Shown here: piece after piece, positions 48,679-59,752 of the stretch
Layout: every line of letters starts with the position of its first letter
Position numbering within the stretch: the first letter of the stretch is position 1
DNA from: Blakeslea trispora
Lineage: Eukaryota; Mucoromycota; Mucoromycetes; Mucorales; Choanephoraceae
Length of the DNA: 64,000 bases
Direction: 5' to 3'
Assembly: GCA_025331445.1 (NCBI GenBank)
Contig: JAIWNE010000046.1
Location: 1-64,000 of the forward strand
Notes under the pieces: model-generated
The model's input: the letters and a program-made list of their open reading frames with translations, nothing else
What the model was told of the DNA's origin: nothing
The model's database searches: none
Made by a program: the position numbers and the translations under genes

Positions 48679-49477
48679 ATGTCTCATTTTGATAAAGCAG
48701 AATCAATAGCTACCAATACATTGCTAATACCCAATGTCCCATTATGCTTTTTTGGCTGTGATGATGCTATGCTCACCATTCATGATGCTTTTGCAGATTT
48801 TGGTCCTCTTTATACCTTTGTGCCTATGAAAGGCTTTCGTCGTTTAATGATAATTTACCAAGAAACAATACATGCACTTCAGGCAAAAAAAGCATTAGAC
48901 CATAGTCTGTTATCATGGAAGTCACAGGAGCCCTTCCCAAAGATATTAGGGCTGGTAACTAAGGACTCAGGTCTGGAAACAAGTTGGCAAGAACAAGATA
49001 ACCAAGTCACTCATATCCGTGTTTATTTTGGACAAGTAAGAACTGAGAGATGAACAAGTTGAGCGATGATCTGACAAGTCTGTACAGCATTTTGCTATTC
49101 ATGTAGATCCCAAGTCTGAATCGCTTCAAGTCCCTAAATTCGAACGCAATCTGCTCATCTCACCACCTGGATCGCCTTGTGAGGGATGGCAACAAATAGA
49201 AGAAGATGCACCCAATCAAGCGGTTCTGGCTTCCGATTTGATGCACGCAGCAGAAATTTCTGATTATGAATTGGATGATGATGAGCTTGAATTAGAAGCA
49301 AGACCTCCTATTATAGCAGAGCCGAAAACTATTTCTATCGTATGCTCTAAAGGACTAGAGACACCTGAGCATTTACCGGCTATCACTGTCCAAGACTGGG
49401 ATGGTCATGCTGAAACACAAAAGAGCAAGAAACATCAGCATATAGTCCCTACTTCTTTACCCCCTCTTAAAAGATAA
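48679..49477 (+). CDS. RCN1: Calcipressin/RCAN, calcineurin regulator
   Basis: Two exons (48679-49035, 49088-49477) give 248 residues. The N-terminal half is an RRM-like fold (TNTLLIPNVPLCFF, DFGPLYTFVPMKGFRRLMIIYQ). The central signature LQVPKFERNLLISPPGSPCEGW, here seen around residues 132-153, is the diagnostic ERN-L-ISPPGSP block whose serines are phosphorylated in RCAN proteins. A later PAITVQ resembles the PxIxIT docking motif for calcineurin. Rcn1 binds the catalytic subunit and tunes calcineurin signalling. I chose the ATG of MSHFDKAES because the preceding frame is low-complexity and uses a downstream-type leader. Calcineurin A itself lies at 63.3-64 kb. Confidence 0.9.
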
Positions 49478-51417
49478 AATCAACTCTCTTTGGCTGCTTT
49501 AAGCGTATCCATCAGTTGCTCCTTTTTTTTCTTTTTGTTACTACTCTCAACTTTCCTAACGTTCATCATCAATCAGATTGCCCTTGATCTATCTGAGAAT
49601 GTGCTTTACAAAAGCAGCGATCTGAGTTTTCCTCCTCTGCGGCACAAACGAACAGTTCTCAGATACAGCATTGACATGCATCAAGCAGACTAATAGAGTC
49701 TAAAGAGCTTTAGCATTACACTCAATTAGGCATGATTGATTGAGAGTCTTAAAATGAGGACCTTTAGAACATAATCTTTGTCCGAAATGAAGGACATCTT
49801 ATCCATTTTTGCCAAAGGACTTACACTTCACTCTTGAGATCTTAAAACTACTACATGATTTAGTTTATCTAAGAGTGTTAGACTCTTAAGAAATACACTC
49901 TTATAGTGTATACTCTTCAATTAAATGGCATTTTAGCGCTTGAAGCGAATGTCAAGCCAAAAGATTGCTACTCTTATATTATATACTCTTAATCAAACAA
50001 ACTCTTAAAGCGAGCGACTACTGTATATCTTTATTTCTTGGCTCAATCTCAAAATGATCATGATCAGCTTTTTGTATAGTCAAAATTAACTAGTTTGGGA
50101 GAAAGATAATCAGAAAAGACATGTTAAGTCTAGATGTGTCAAAGGAGTTCTATGATACTTTGCCTCTCTAGTTCAAAAGCTTATTCTTAAGCATAACAAT
50201 CTGGATCTCTGTAGATCTAACTGACTTTCTCTTTATCCTAAGCCCTAAAATGAAGCAATGTGATGATTAGTTTTTACCAAGGCCTGAATTTCTGTGAGAA
50301 TTTAGGTATTCTAAACCTAAATAAGCTTTGGTCACTGTAAGGCATTTCGCTTGAGTGTTGTGTCTCGGAACTTGACTTGGTCTATAGTTTGCAAATGCCG
50401 CCTATCAAAGGTATCTACATATGTTGCAGCAATAGCAAGACTTGAGGGAGTTTTACCTTTACGGTTTTCTCAAGACTGATATACAATTGATATTTGAACC
50501 ATTTACTGCCGTAATAATTTCTTTGTTGATGCCATCATGTTATCAACAATAAAAGAACGAGACTCCAAGAGTCACTTTCTAAACTTGGAACGATAATTTG
50601 ATCCGAGTTTTAGCCTCCGTCTAAATCAAATCCAATTTCTCTGCTACAAAAATGGAGCTATTGCAAACAAACTTTCTGATGATAGCCTGTATATGCAATC
50701 AAATCATCAATTACAGAACAAAATAAAAAAAAAAAGCGAGCATTAGCTTGAAGTTTAGTGCATGTTTGCTTTGAATAGAGCCATTGAAGGAATTACGTCT
50801 GTAGAACATTCACCTAAACATGCTATATTCTAACGAATATGTTTCTCTGCCCCACTTTTGTAGCGACAAGAAAAAAAGAAGTGGCTGATGTGTAACTGTC
50901 AACATGGCTTGCTTTGTGCCCTTTAAATCGAATGAAAAGCATTGCAAGTAGAATGACTTGCACTTTACTGATCGACGCGTAGGATAGCAACGAAAGCTAT
51001 TGTTTTCTGCAATGATATCATTTTTTTATTGAATGAAGTACAAATGATTTAAACAGAAATGTACTTGAGAGAGAGAGATCAGACACACAGAAGCTTGTAC
51101 TTTAAAATTAAAAAAAGTATCATGACGTATTTAAAGTAACTCAATTACATATTCCGTTTTCCTAATTTGTATCTATAGAAACGCTGAGCTTCTTTTTTAT
51201 TCAACTGCCAAGATCGATCGTAATTGGTTGAAAGAAGCCTATTTGCTCAAATATGTCTAGTACATTATAAAAGGAAACTACTATTTTTATATCATCACAC
51301 GTCAAAACAAAGCAGAAATCATTTTAACCCAAACATTGCTACAAGTATAAAACCCTGAATACTAAACCGCTTTTTTTTTTTTCTTAATCTACTTTATACA
51401 CTTTTTTTTTTACTATT
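49478..51417. other. Intergenic, contains an ACTCTT cluster
   Basis: About 1.9 kb with no convincing gene. A hydrophobic frame at 49490-49693 has no family features and is not called. The ACTCTT cluster at 49830-50006 is described separately. The T-rich tract just before 51418 belongs to the next gene's promoter/leader. Confidence 0.45.
49830..50006. repeat. Cluster of seven ACTCTT hexamers plus one reverse complement
   Basis: ACTCTT occurs at 49830, 49882, 49897, 49912, 49970, 49985 and 50001, and AAGAGT at 49871. Three of the spacings are exactly 15 bp (49882-49897-49912, 49970-49985). Most copies sit in TACTCTTA or CACTCTTA contexts. This could be a decayed tandem repeat or a cluster of protein-binding sites. 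Confidence 0.75.
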
Positions 51418-52044
51418 ATGAGCTTTTTTGGATTTATAGCTACATTTTTCACTTTCGCGGCACTTGTCCTTCAGGTGTTTACAATGATTGGATCAACATA
51501 CAATCAACCTTTTCTACGCTCGCTCTACTTTGCAAAAGTAAATGCAGGTCGAGAGTTTACTACATTTGGGTTATGGAGCTATTGTAGTGGTACTGGTAGC
51601 AGTGTGTCTAGTTGTAGTCACCCTACTCCAGCTTTTGACTGGAGCACAGTCGACTCAGTCAGCCAATATCTTCAAATCAACCACATTGACAAAGTTTTCC
51701 TGGCCAACTTTATTCTCTACTGGATTGCCTTGGCTTTCACATTCATTGCTCTTGTTATCACCATTATGAGCAGTTTCAGAAGAGGTCCCGACTTCTTGGC
51801 TTCTATGATGACTTTTGTGGCTTTTGTTGTGCAGTTGGTCGTGTTTGTTATTATTCTTATTATTGCAGTTAAAGGCGTGAATGCTGCAAAGGATGCAGGT
51901 AGTTCTGTTTCTGGTTCTTTGGGTCCCTCTACCTGGATGACGCTTGGTGCCTTTGTCGCTCTTTTAATCTCGAGTATCTCTTACTGCTTTGCTTGTATCT
52001 GTGGACCTGGTCGTGTTCGATCTGAAGAAAAATACGATTATTAA
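51418..52044 (+). CDS. SUR7/PalI-family plasma membrane protein
   Basis: Single-exon gene of 208 residues with four predicted membrane spans (about 4-24, 95-116, 126-149 and 172-195). Between spans 1 and 2 lies a claudin-like outer loop with GLWSYCSGTGSSVSSCS, the W-x2-C...C motif typical of SUR7/PalI (Rim9, Sur7, Fmp45) proteins. The C-terminus is a short cytosolic tail (RSEEKYDY). These proteins act in eisosome organisation, pH sensing or wall integrity. Which member this is cannot be told from the sequence. A T-rich leader precedes the ATG. Confidence 0.88.
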   Translation: MSFFGFIATFFTFAALVLQVFTMIGSTYNQPFLRSLYFAKVNAGREFTTFGLWSYCSGTGSSVSSCSHPTPAFDWSTVDSVSQYLQINHIDKVFLANFILYWIALAFTFIALVITIMSSFRRGPDFLASMMTFVAFVVQLVVFVIILIIAVKGVNAAKDAGSSVSGSLGPSTWMTLGAFVALLISSISYCFACICGPGRVRSEEKYDY

Positions 52045-54498
52045 AGACATAACATAACCATTGTACATTTCTTATTATTATTATCTCCCTTGTATTATAG
52101 CCTTATCACTTTCTATCTATTAACATCCTTAATAAAAAAAAAGATCAAACTAATCCCGTGACCAACTACATCATTCGTTTTATCACCATGTGGCGTTGTT
52201 TGAAATTTTGACCTTGAGCGTTTCACATGCAAACATTTGTTGAAACTGACTTTAAGTAATCACACAAAACCAAAGAAGTCATTTGCTGGCTACTGTTCTT
52301 TTGCTCTTGTAGGCTGTTTGGAAATATAGCCAGCTTGAGTATTCTTGAAGATTTGAAAGTTGTTCCGAATACTATCCGATAATAATCACTCTATTCGAGA
52401 ATGAGGTTTTGAAACCCCCTCCTTTTTTTTTTTTCTTTTTAGTTGAAGTAATGCAGTCTAAAGAGATTTCTTTTAACCTGTAAAATGAGTTACAATAAAC
52501 GAAAAGGTTCTGTCCAACATGCCTCGAGTCTCTCTTTCTTCCATCGGTTAGCTTTTGTAGATATTTTGGCTCTAGCATTAAGCAATTGATGATTTAGTTT
52601 TTGGATTTTTTTTTATAATAACAGTAATCTCTCTTCGCGTGAAATCAAAAAAGTCTTTTTTTTTATGGAGCCAACAGATACATTCATGAATTCTTATTTC
52701 TCATGTTCATATGAAGCTTACAACTTTTTGATACGCGTCTTCATGCTTGTTATAGATAAACATGAAAGCAAACCAGCTATGGCAATGCGTTATTTTGTAT
52801 GCCTGTATCTCCTAAAAAAAAATTTCCTCAGTTTAAAGGAAATAAACTCTTTGGTGGCTTTGCTACTGTATTCTAGTTACACTCAGACCATACTTGTCGA
52901 ATTAAGCTTTTTTTTTTTGGTGCGACAGTTCACATAAAGACCTTTTTTCGTGATCTCATCAAGATTAGCACTTTTTATCACAAAAAGCTATGTTGCGTAC
53001 TTGGTATAGAGGCATCTGTGATCTATAAGAAGAAAGAAACATCATTTGCTTTTTCATTGTATAAAAAAAGTAACAACGTTGCTGACACTGAAAAATGAAA
53101 TGGTCTGTGCCAGTCATTGAAACTTGAGAGAACTAACCTAGACGATATTTGTGCCTGTTGCAATTCTAGATTGTAATGTGTTTAGGTTTGTATTCGCCAA
53201 ATACATCAATATGTCTTTTTTTTTCTTTCTGCGGCACTTTGTATATTGCCCAAACAGCCAGGCCTTGTTGCATACTAATTGTGCCTGAAAAATGCGGACT
53301 GTGTGCCGAATCTGGCTTGAAAATGCTGAACCTGTATTTCTGACTTACTTGTATCGCCTTCATTCATTCCAGAGGGCTCTTTTAGAATCATCAACAAACC
53401 AAATAGCATGTACTATTCTGTTTGCAAATAGCAATTGTTGTTTGCAATATGCAGGCTATCATATCATTGTCTTTATGCATTTTGTACAGTTCTATTACAT
53501 TCTCCATGACAATTGAACAGTCATGACTACTCTTGTATTTAGAGAAGAATTTTGGTTTCTTTATTGATAATAAACTCCTCGGAAAAGAAGCTTGTTGAGC
53601 AGGACAATGTATGTCTTTAGTCCAAAAAAAGAAGTCTACTGCATCAGGTATGTCTTTGAGCAGAACAATAGATGTTACGACCTATATTATGTCAGCAAGC
53701 AAGTCATTAGAGGATTCCCTTGAATTTACTTGAAATAATGCTCAACTGTTGACTATCACCTCATATGATTGCAAAGCAGGGATTAATCAATGAGGTGATA
53801 AAAGTGTCTTTTTTTTTTTAAACATGGCTGACTTTAATAAGCTTGTGCCAGTTGTGTTGGATTATGGGCCAAAAATTTTAAAGATGCCAAGACAATCTGA
53901 TACTTTTTTTAATGAATAGATGAATGAGATATCAAACTGTTGTCCAGACTGAGGATAAATAGACTTGCTGGTGGCAATCTAATACACTGTTTTCGGAAAC
54001 TATTGGGATATTAGTTAAAAGTGCTTTAATATGAAAATAAGCTTGATGCTTCAACTGTTCCGAATCATCATGCTTAACCCTTTTAAACATACACTTATAT
54101 TTCTCGATAGGAACTTGACGCAGAAGATGCCATTGATTGTAGGCACCATTTGATTAGTTTGATTTTCCTCTTGTGTATGGTGTCCTGTTTTTATGATAAA
54201 TAACTCTATTTAAGATGTATCACTTACACTGCTATTTTTTTTCGAATTCACCTTATAAGTCATTCCTAATTCATTTGTTTTCCCAACTTTTGACCCTTAT
54301 TCTATTGTATTCAAATTATTTCCGAACAAAGTGTAGTTTGAGCCCAATCGGCCCGATAGCCCAATCATGAGATGGCAACTTTAAACGCTTATTTTAAATA
54401 AATTTCATTTTTAAAGTCACAAGTCAAACTGTTTCAGAGAAGACCATTCTTCTTTTCTTAACCCTTTTTTTTTTTAGTGTAACAAAGTAAGATTTATT
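52045..54498. other. Intergenic, no gene recognised
   Basis: About 2.45 kb of AT-rich DNA with T/A homopolymers. It contains a perfect 11-bp inverted repeat at 53754-53800. Short frames such as those around 52665-52937 and 53166-53516 show no family features. Confidence 0.5.
53754..53800. repeat. Perfect 11-bp inverted repeat (hairpin potential)
   Basis: TATCACCTCAT at 53754-53764 is the exact reverse complement of ATGAGGTGATA at 53790-53800, with a 25-nt loop. No poly-T or gene end adjoins it, so it is not an evident terminator. It could be a palindromic binding site or a remnant of an element end. Confidence 0.8.
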
Positions 54499-55611
54499 AT
54501 GGCTTTGAAACAGTTCACTTTGAATCAGGTTTCCAAGCACAAGTCATCAGACTCTTGCTGGGTCATCTTTAAAGACAAAGTTTATGATGTGACGGAGTTT
54601 CTTCATGGTCATCCGGGTGGAGATGACCTTATCCTTGACTATGGTGGCCGAGATGTAACAGAGGTGATGAAAGATGTGCTTGAACATGAGCATTCCGATT
54701 CAGCCTACGAGATTCTTGAAGAATACTGTATTGGTGTCGTCTCCAAAGAAACATCTCTTCATGAACAACGTATGCAATTATTAGAGGAAGAAGAGGAGAG
54801 CAAGACGTTTGATAGAGTGGATTTTATGCCTAATGAAACCGATATCACTTCAGACATGAAGAAGAATCAGTTCCTTGACCTCAGTCAAGCACTTGTTCCT
54901 CAACTCATTCGTGCTCGTTATACAAAGGAATTTTACTTGGAGCAAGTTCATAAGCCTCGTTACATACCTACGCCAGCCATTTTCTTTGGCCATCCTCTTT
55001 TAGAACCATTGACCAAGACAGCTTGGTATATTGTACCCACTGTCTGGCTGCCTTATGTGGGCTATCAACTACATCAGTCATTAGCCTATGGCTATTCAAG
55101 AGGCACAAGCATGTCGTTTGGTTTAGGTATCATTATCTGGACTTTGTTGGAATATTTGCTACACAGATTCTTTTTCCATTTGGATGATATGTTACCTGAT
55201 CATCAAGCTGCTTTTGTGCTGCATTTCGTCATTCATGGTTTTCATCATTATTTACCCATGGACAGGTAAGAAAGAAAGAGAGAGAGATTTGATATTCATT
55301 CATATGATAGACTTCGATTGGTTATGCCACCTACACTAGCCATTATGATTGCATACCCTTTAGTAAGTCTTGGTCATTTCCTATTCCCTCCAATGATGGC
55401 CCATGGTGTGATTGCAGGTGGTTTCTTTGGTTACATTCTGTATGATTGTACTCACTATTACCTTCATCATGCCAAAGTGTTCAAGTACCATTTTACAGAA
55501 ATGAAAAAATACCATATGGCTCATCACTACAAGAATTATGAAGGTGGCTATGGTATTACATCCAAGATTTGGGATTATTGCTTTGGTACCAAATTGGAAT
55601 ATGTCAACTAA
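54499..55611 (+). CDS. SCS7: Fatty acid 2-hydroxylase (sphingolipid alpha-hydroxylase, Scs7-like)
   Basis: Two exons (54499-55265, 55311-55611) give 355 residues. An N-terminal cytochrome b5 domain has HPGGDDLILDYGGRDVTEV (axial H38) and a second haem histidine at about 63-65. The C-terminal hydroxylase domain is membrane-bound with helices around 180-225 and 273-313 and histidine boxes HRFFFH, HFVIHGFHHYLPMD, HYYLHH and HMAHHY that hold the di-iron centre. The enzyme adds a 2-hydroxyl to very-long-chain fatty acids of ceramide in the ER. Length is close to yeast Scs7 (384). The intron falls inside the catalytic domain and keeps the MDRLRLVMPP junction. Confidence 0.96.
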
Positions 55612-55767
55612 ATTATTCGTATACTCTTCATTAGAATCCCCCCCTCTTCTTATCTCTACACACACACATATATATATATTCTCTAATAATAATAAAAAAA
55701 AACAAAGCTAATACACTTGAATTATCGTATTTTGAATTTTAGAAATATTAGTTATTATTATTAGTTA

Positions 55768-56856
55768 TTAATTTTTTGTTTTTAAACTAGTCAAAGCTTG
55801 AACAATCACTTTAAGGAGTTGATCACGTAAACCAATCGTAGTAGCCAAAATGAGTGCTTGACGAATACAATTCCTTGATGTATTTAGTGTGATCAAGAGA
55901 GGCACCATCTCTAGAAAGCCATGGTTAGCTGCATATAATAAGGATGGATTTTGTCCCATAGGTAGACATGCTTGAGCCCCTGCATTGACTAGCATGCGCA
56001 CCATATCAATCTTTCGTTGTTGCACTGCTTTCAGTAGGATACCATCATCTATACTATAGCCTCGTTGAATTAACAGTTGTAAGCAATCAATTCGGTTCCA
56101 TTCTACCGCTAAAGAGACAAGTCCTGATTTCTTTGGCTGATCGGAAATGCAGTCCAATAAGAAGCTCAAGATGTCTGGATTGCCTGCAACAATAGAGAGC
56201 TCTAGTGCGCTCTTATGGTCTAGTGTGTTGGTTGTATGGATCATGTCGATTTGTGTAGGGTTATGTTGGTATTGGTTCGATTGAAGCAGCAGCTTAATAC
56301 AGCTACTACGACCATAAAGCACGGCTGTATGAATGGGTAACTGACCATGAGCATCAAAGAGATCAAGACGTGCGTGACCATGGTGACACAATAGCTTTAG
56401 GCATTCTAATTGATTCGATTGAATTGCCCAGTGAACAGCAGTTCTTCCCTGACAATCTGCTTTGTTGATATCAATATCTGGGTTCTCTAACAAGAGCTCC
56501 ACTCCCGAGGCAAATCCCGATAAGCATGCTTCATGTAATGCTGTTGTATGATAAGGTCCAGAGGATAGATTGATGTCTAGGTGAACAGACCCCAGTAACT
56601 GCCTTAAGGAATCTTTGGATTGATCTTTACATGCCCAACTTAGTAAGGATCGATGGTGAGTTTGATCGCATGTGTTGGGCGAGGCTTTTGTTTTTAGATA
56701 GTGCCCAAGTACAGTGTTCATTTTGGATTGCTTTTTGATAGGTTCCTGTGAAGCTTCATTCTGAATAAAAGAGATTGAATAAGAACGCTTTTTAGAGACT
56801 GGTTCAATAGGTGAAGATGGAGGGGAAGGTAAAAGAGACATTGAGATCTGAAGCAT
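55768..56856 (-). CDS. Ankyrin-repeat protein
   Basis: Single-exon gene on the minus strand, up to 362 residues; a second ATG five codons in (56841) is equally possible. The first 70 residues are Ser/Pro/Lys-rich and include PVSKKRSYS, a possible nuclear-localisation motif. From about 70 on, six or more ankyrin repeats follow, with typical helices such as TALHEACLSGFASGVELLLENP, TAVHWAIQSNQLECLKLLCHH, LPIHTAVLYGRSSCIKLLLQ and SALELSIVAGNPDILSFLLD. The arrangement recalls fungal adaptor or transcription-cofactor proteins, but no other domain is present. Partner unknown. Convergent with the hydroxylase. Confidence 0.82.
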   Translation of the reverse strand: MLQISMSLLPSPPSSPIEPVSKKRSYSISFIQNEASQEPIKKQSKMNTVLGHYLKTKASPNTCDQTHHRSLLSWACKDQSKDSLRQLLGSVHLDINLSSGPYHTTALHEACLSGFASGVELLLENPDIDINKADCQGRTAVHWAIQSNQLECLKLLCHHGHARLDLFDAHGQLPIHTAVLYGRSSCIKLLLQSNQYQHNPTQIDMIHTTNTLDHKSALELSIVAGNPDILSFLLDCISDQPKKSGLVSLAVEWNRIDCLQLLIQRGYSIDDGILLKAVQQRKIDMVRMLVNAGAQACLPMGQNPSLLYAANHGFLEMVPLLITLNTSRNCIRQALILATTIGLRDQLLKVIVQALTSLKTKN

Positions 56857-57821
56857 AAAAAAGAGAGAAAGAAAGGAAACAAATAGGCGAGATCAACCAT
56901 CGTTCTTTTTATACTAGTTTAGATGACACTACTTTCTTGGCAGAGTTTTTTTTTTTTTTTTTTTTTTGTATTCCAGTCAGGAAAGAAGGATCGCCATAGA
57001 AAATAAAATAATAACATAGCGCTTTTAAATTAAACATCAGCGCACTCTTGGCAAGCATTTAGAAAAAGCGGATAATGGCTTGCTCACTTTCTTGGCAGTT
57101 ACGCACTGATATGCTTGTAATGCATATCTCTCTCTCTTTTGCACCTTCTTAATTTTGCTGGTTTCTAAGAGTATCTTGATTTTTACTCTGCTTTATTTGT
57201 ATACATCCGAGTATATGCAAAAAAAAAAAAAAAAAAAAAGAGTGAGAAAGAAAAAGTCCGTTTGAATCGCCTATTGAAATCAGACAATGTAGGCACAATA
57301 TTTTTTTTTTTACAAACAGGGTTAGGATGTGTCGATTTAGGAATAGTTCTGTCATGTCTGTTAAAAGTGGCTATTTTTTATTTTTTATGAATATTGGAAA
57401 TATAAGGAATTACTGTCACACTATTCATAACTAAGTTTATTATAAGATTCTCCTTTCAATAGTTTTCGTGTAAAAAGAGAGAGAGTCATTTTACTTTTTA
57501 TAAACTGTCCCTTTTTTACATGTGAGTTTTAAGAAATGGTCGGCCAAGAAATTGCAAGACACAATCATGCCCCCCCAAATAAAATAGAGAAGCCTACAGA
57601 AGCCAAGAAAAATTCAAAGTTGATATACTCGGCATTTATTCCTTGAAAAAAAAAAAAAGGGGGGGGGGAATGCTGACAAGCTTAATCATTAACGCGCATG
57701 ACGCGTCAAAGACCAAAAAAAAAAAAAAAAGCTTGATTTATTTCAGTCTGCATTTCAATGATCGTTATTTTTTCTTTGCTTTTTTTTTAAAACACATTTT
57801 TTTTTCTTTCTACACAACACA
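56857..57821. other. Intergenic with long homopolymers
   Basis: About 965 bp. Contains T23-type and A18-type runs and the A13-G10 junction at 57646-57668. No gene. The T-rich end before 57822 is the leader of the coiled-coil gene. Confidence 0.45.
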
Positions 57822-58244
57822 ATGTCAAAAGAAGAAGTCAGTGATCTAAAGAACCAACTTGATCTACTTACAGAGGAAAACAAGAATCTGGATCATGAGA
57901 TTGTGATGGCACAAAAGCGGTTAAGCAGCTTTGCAAAAGAATACAAGCAAAAACTAGATCAGGTTGCTCTGTTGCCTGACCTGTTGGATCAACAAAAGAA
58001 AAAGTCCAAAGAACTCGAGGAAATAAAGCAACAGAACGAAACCCTTATGAGTGCAGTAGAAGAACTAGAGGCAAATGATTCCCTATCGAAAGAAGAAGTA
58101 GAGCAAGTGTACATAAAACATTGCGAAAAACAAGACAAAGAATTAGCTTCTATTCAAGCAGAACTTGACCAAAAGCTAAAGGAAAAGAAAGAACTAGAAG
58201 TCAAAGTGGCCAATACGCCTAGAGGAGTAACGTCTCTTGTTTGA
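57822..58244 (+). CDS. Small coiled-coil protein, unknown function
   Basis: Single-exon gene of 140 residues. Almost the whole chain is predicted helix with heptad spacing of leucine, valine and isoleucine among Lys/Glu/Gln (LKNQLDLLTEENKNLDHEI, LLPDLLDQQKKKSKELEEI, LKEKKELEVKV). There is no signal peptide or membrane span. The ATG sits in a good context (ACACAATGTC). The ending ANTPRGVTSLV departs from the coil. I recognise no family. It may be a homo- or heterodimeric structural protein. Confidence 0.6.
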   Translation: MSKEEVSDLKNQLDLLTEENKNLDHEIVMAQKRLSSFAKEYKQKLDQVALLPDLLDQQKKKSKELEEIKQQNETLMSAVEELEANDSLSKEEVEQVYIKHCEKQDKELASIQAELDQKLKEKKELEVKVANTPRGVTSLV

Positions 58245-58851
58245 GATACCATCCTAATCCACCAAGCGTTTTACTTCTTCTTCTTCTTCTTTCACTGTAA
58301 ATTTTTCCTTTTTTTTTTTCTCTTTTGCACATAGAATTATCTCTCTCTCTCATTTTAAGCTTGGTTCAATAAACCAACAAAAATAAGCCTATTGTTTCTT
58401 TTTATTACAAAATTGTGAATTGAATTTCTTTTTAGTTTTGCATGAATTTTACTTTCAGAAAAAAAAAAAGACTTTTGAACTGTGTTTTAAAAAAAGAAAA
58501 AAGAAAGCCAGTCCGCTTGAATGCACTAAAAAAAAAAAAAAAAATTCAGTGTCTAATAGAAATGATGAAACACACCTTTAATAAAAACAAAAAGAAGAAG
58601 AGAGAAAGAAAGGCTGTCTTTTTTTTTGGTTATAAAGAAGCCTATCTTGAATAAAGAAAAGTTGTAGCCAAACTTGTTGCTTTTTATTTGTTTTATTTTG
58701 TTTCACGTTTATCAACTGTCAAATAAAGAACAAAATTGTGACATGGGCCCTCCGACACTAAAAAAAAAAATGGACCGCTTTTTTAGTGGGGATATTTTTT
58801 TTTTTTTTCGAGTTTTTTTTTTTTTTTTTTGTCTTTCTTAAATAGCACAAC
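58245..58851. other. Intergenic, A/T-rich, promoter of TOM22
   Basis: About 600 bp rich in A and T runs. A lysine-rich open frame in it is a by-product of poly-A and is not called. The long T runs just before 58852 are the TOM22 leader. Confidence 0.45.
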
Positions 58852-59372
58852 ATGGTTAAGCTCGAAGAAGTCTCTGCCGATCAATACGAAGAAGTCGAAG
58901 TTTATAGCGAAGATGACTATTCTGACTTTTCTGACGACGAGTTTGACGACGAAGATGAATCTATCTTGGACAGAATTGCTGCTTTAAAGGATATTGTTCC
59001 TCTTAAGCATAGAAACAGAATTTCCAACAGTGTTTCTACCTTGACTTCTTGGGGAAAGACTGGTGCTACTTTTGTTGGTAAGAGTGCTTGGGTTATCACC
59101 ACCTCCATGTTCTTGTTGGTTTTGCCTTTGGCTTTAGAAATTGAAAAGGAGCAAGCTTTGGTTGCTTATGAAAACGAAGCTTTGCAACAACAAGGCTCAC
59201 AACAAGTAAGTTTTGGGGGGACGCGCATAGTACTTTATTTTTTATTGGAGGATGGAAATAATCTGATTGTATTCATTAGATGATGACTACTGGTAATGTT
59301 TATGGTCAACCTCAACAACAACAACAACAACAACAGCAACAACCTCAGCAGCTCCGTGCTCCTGGCTTCTAA
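58852..59372 (+). CDS. TOM22: Mitochondrial import receptor subunit Tom22
   Basis: Two exons (58852-59205, 59280-59372) give 148 residues. The N-terminal half is strongly acidic (EEVEVYSEDDYSDFSDDEF), the cis receptor surface for presequences. Then come LDRIAALKDIVPLKHRN and the tail anchor TGATFVGKSAWVITTSMFLLVLPLALEIEKE, with the span at about 79-96 and a conserved proline inside it. The intermembrane-space part ends in a glutamine-rich stretch (PQQQQQQQ...). Tom22 is the central organiser of the TOM complex and the docking point for Tom20. The domain plan and the 148-residue size fit fungal Tom22. Confidence 0.92.
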
Positions 59373-59752
59373 GCAGACATTGAATCACATTTATGACGCA
59401 AAGATCCTTATAACTTGGTCAATTCATGAGGGAAAATCAATGACTCTATAGTTTGCACACACATACACACACACACATTATTACTACTACTACTTGTATA
59501 CTCATTTTCTTTTTCTCTTTTTTTTTTTAACTTTTGTACATTTTTCTTTATAAAAAAAAAAAAATTAAAAGGTTTTTATGATTACATCAAGGAACATTTA
59601 AAATACGCACACATGGTCTTGTGTAAATAGACAATCGCGATTTGTAGGGGCTTTTTTTGTCAGAAAACAGTATTCAATATTTCATGTTGCAAAGTTGATG
59701 TGTTGAGTGTTTCTCCTTCAATGTTTATTTAATTCAAGGATTTTGAAGAAAT
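59373..59752. other. Intergenic between TOM22 and Cyk3-like gene (convergent)
   Basis: 380 bp with a CA repeat (about 59457-59478), T and A runs, and no gene. Serves as shared terminator space. Confidence 0.45.

Noticed and set aside
49490..49693. 67-codon hydrophobic open frame after RCN1
   Set aside because: Begins without a good start context, is dominated by Phe from T runs, and has no family features.
58442..58654. Lysine-rich 70-codon frame
   Set aside because: Made of poly-A translation; no conserved content and located in the TOM22 upstream region.
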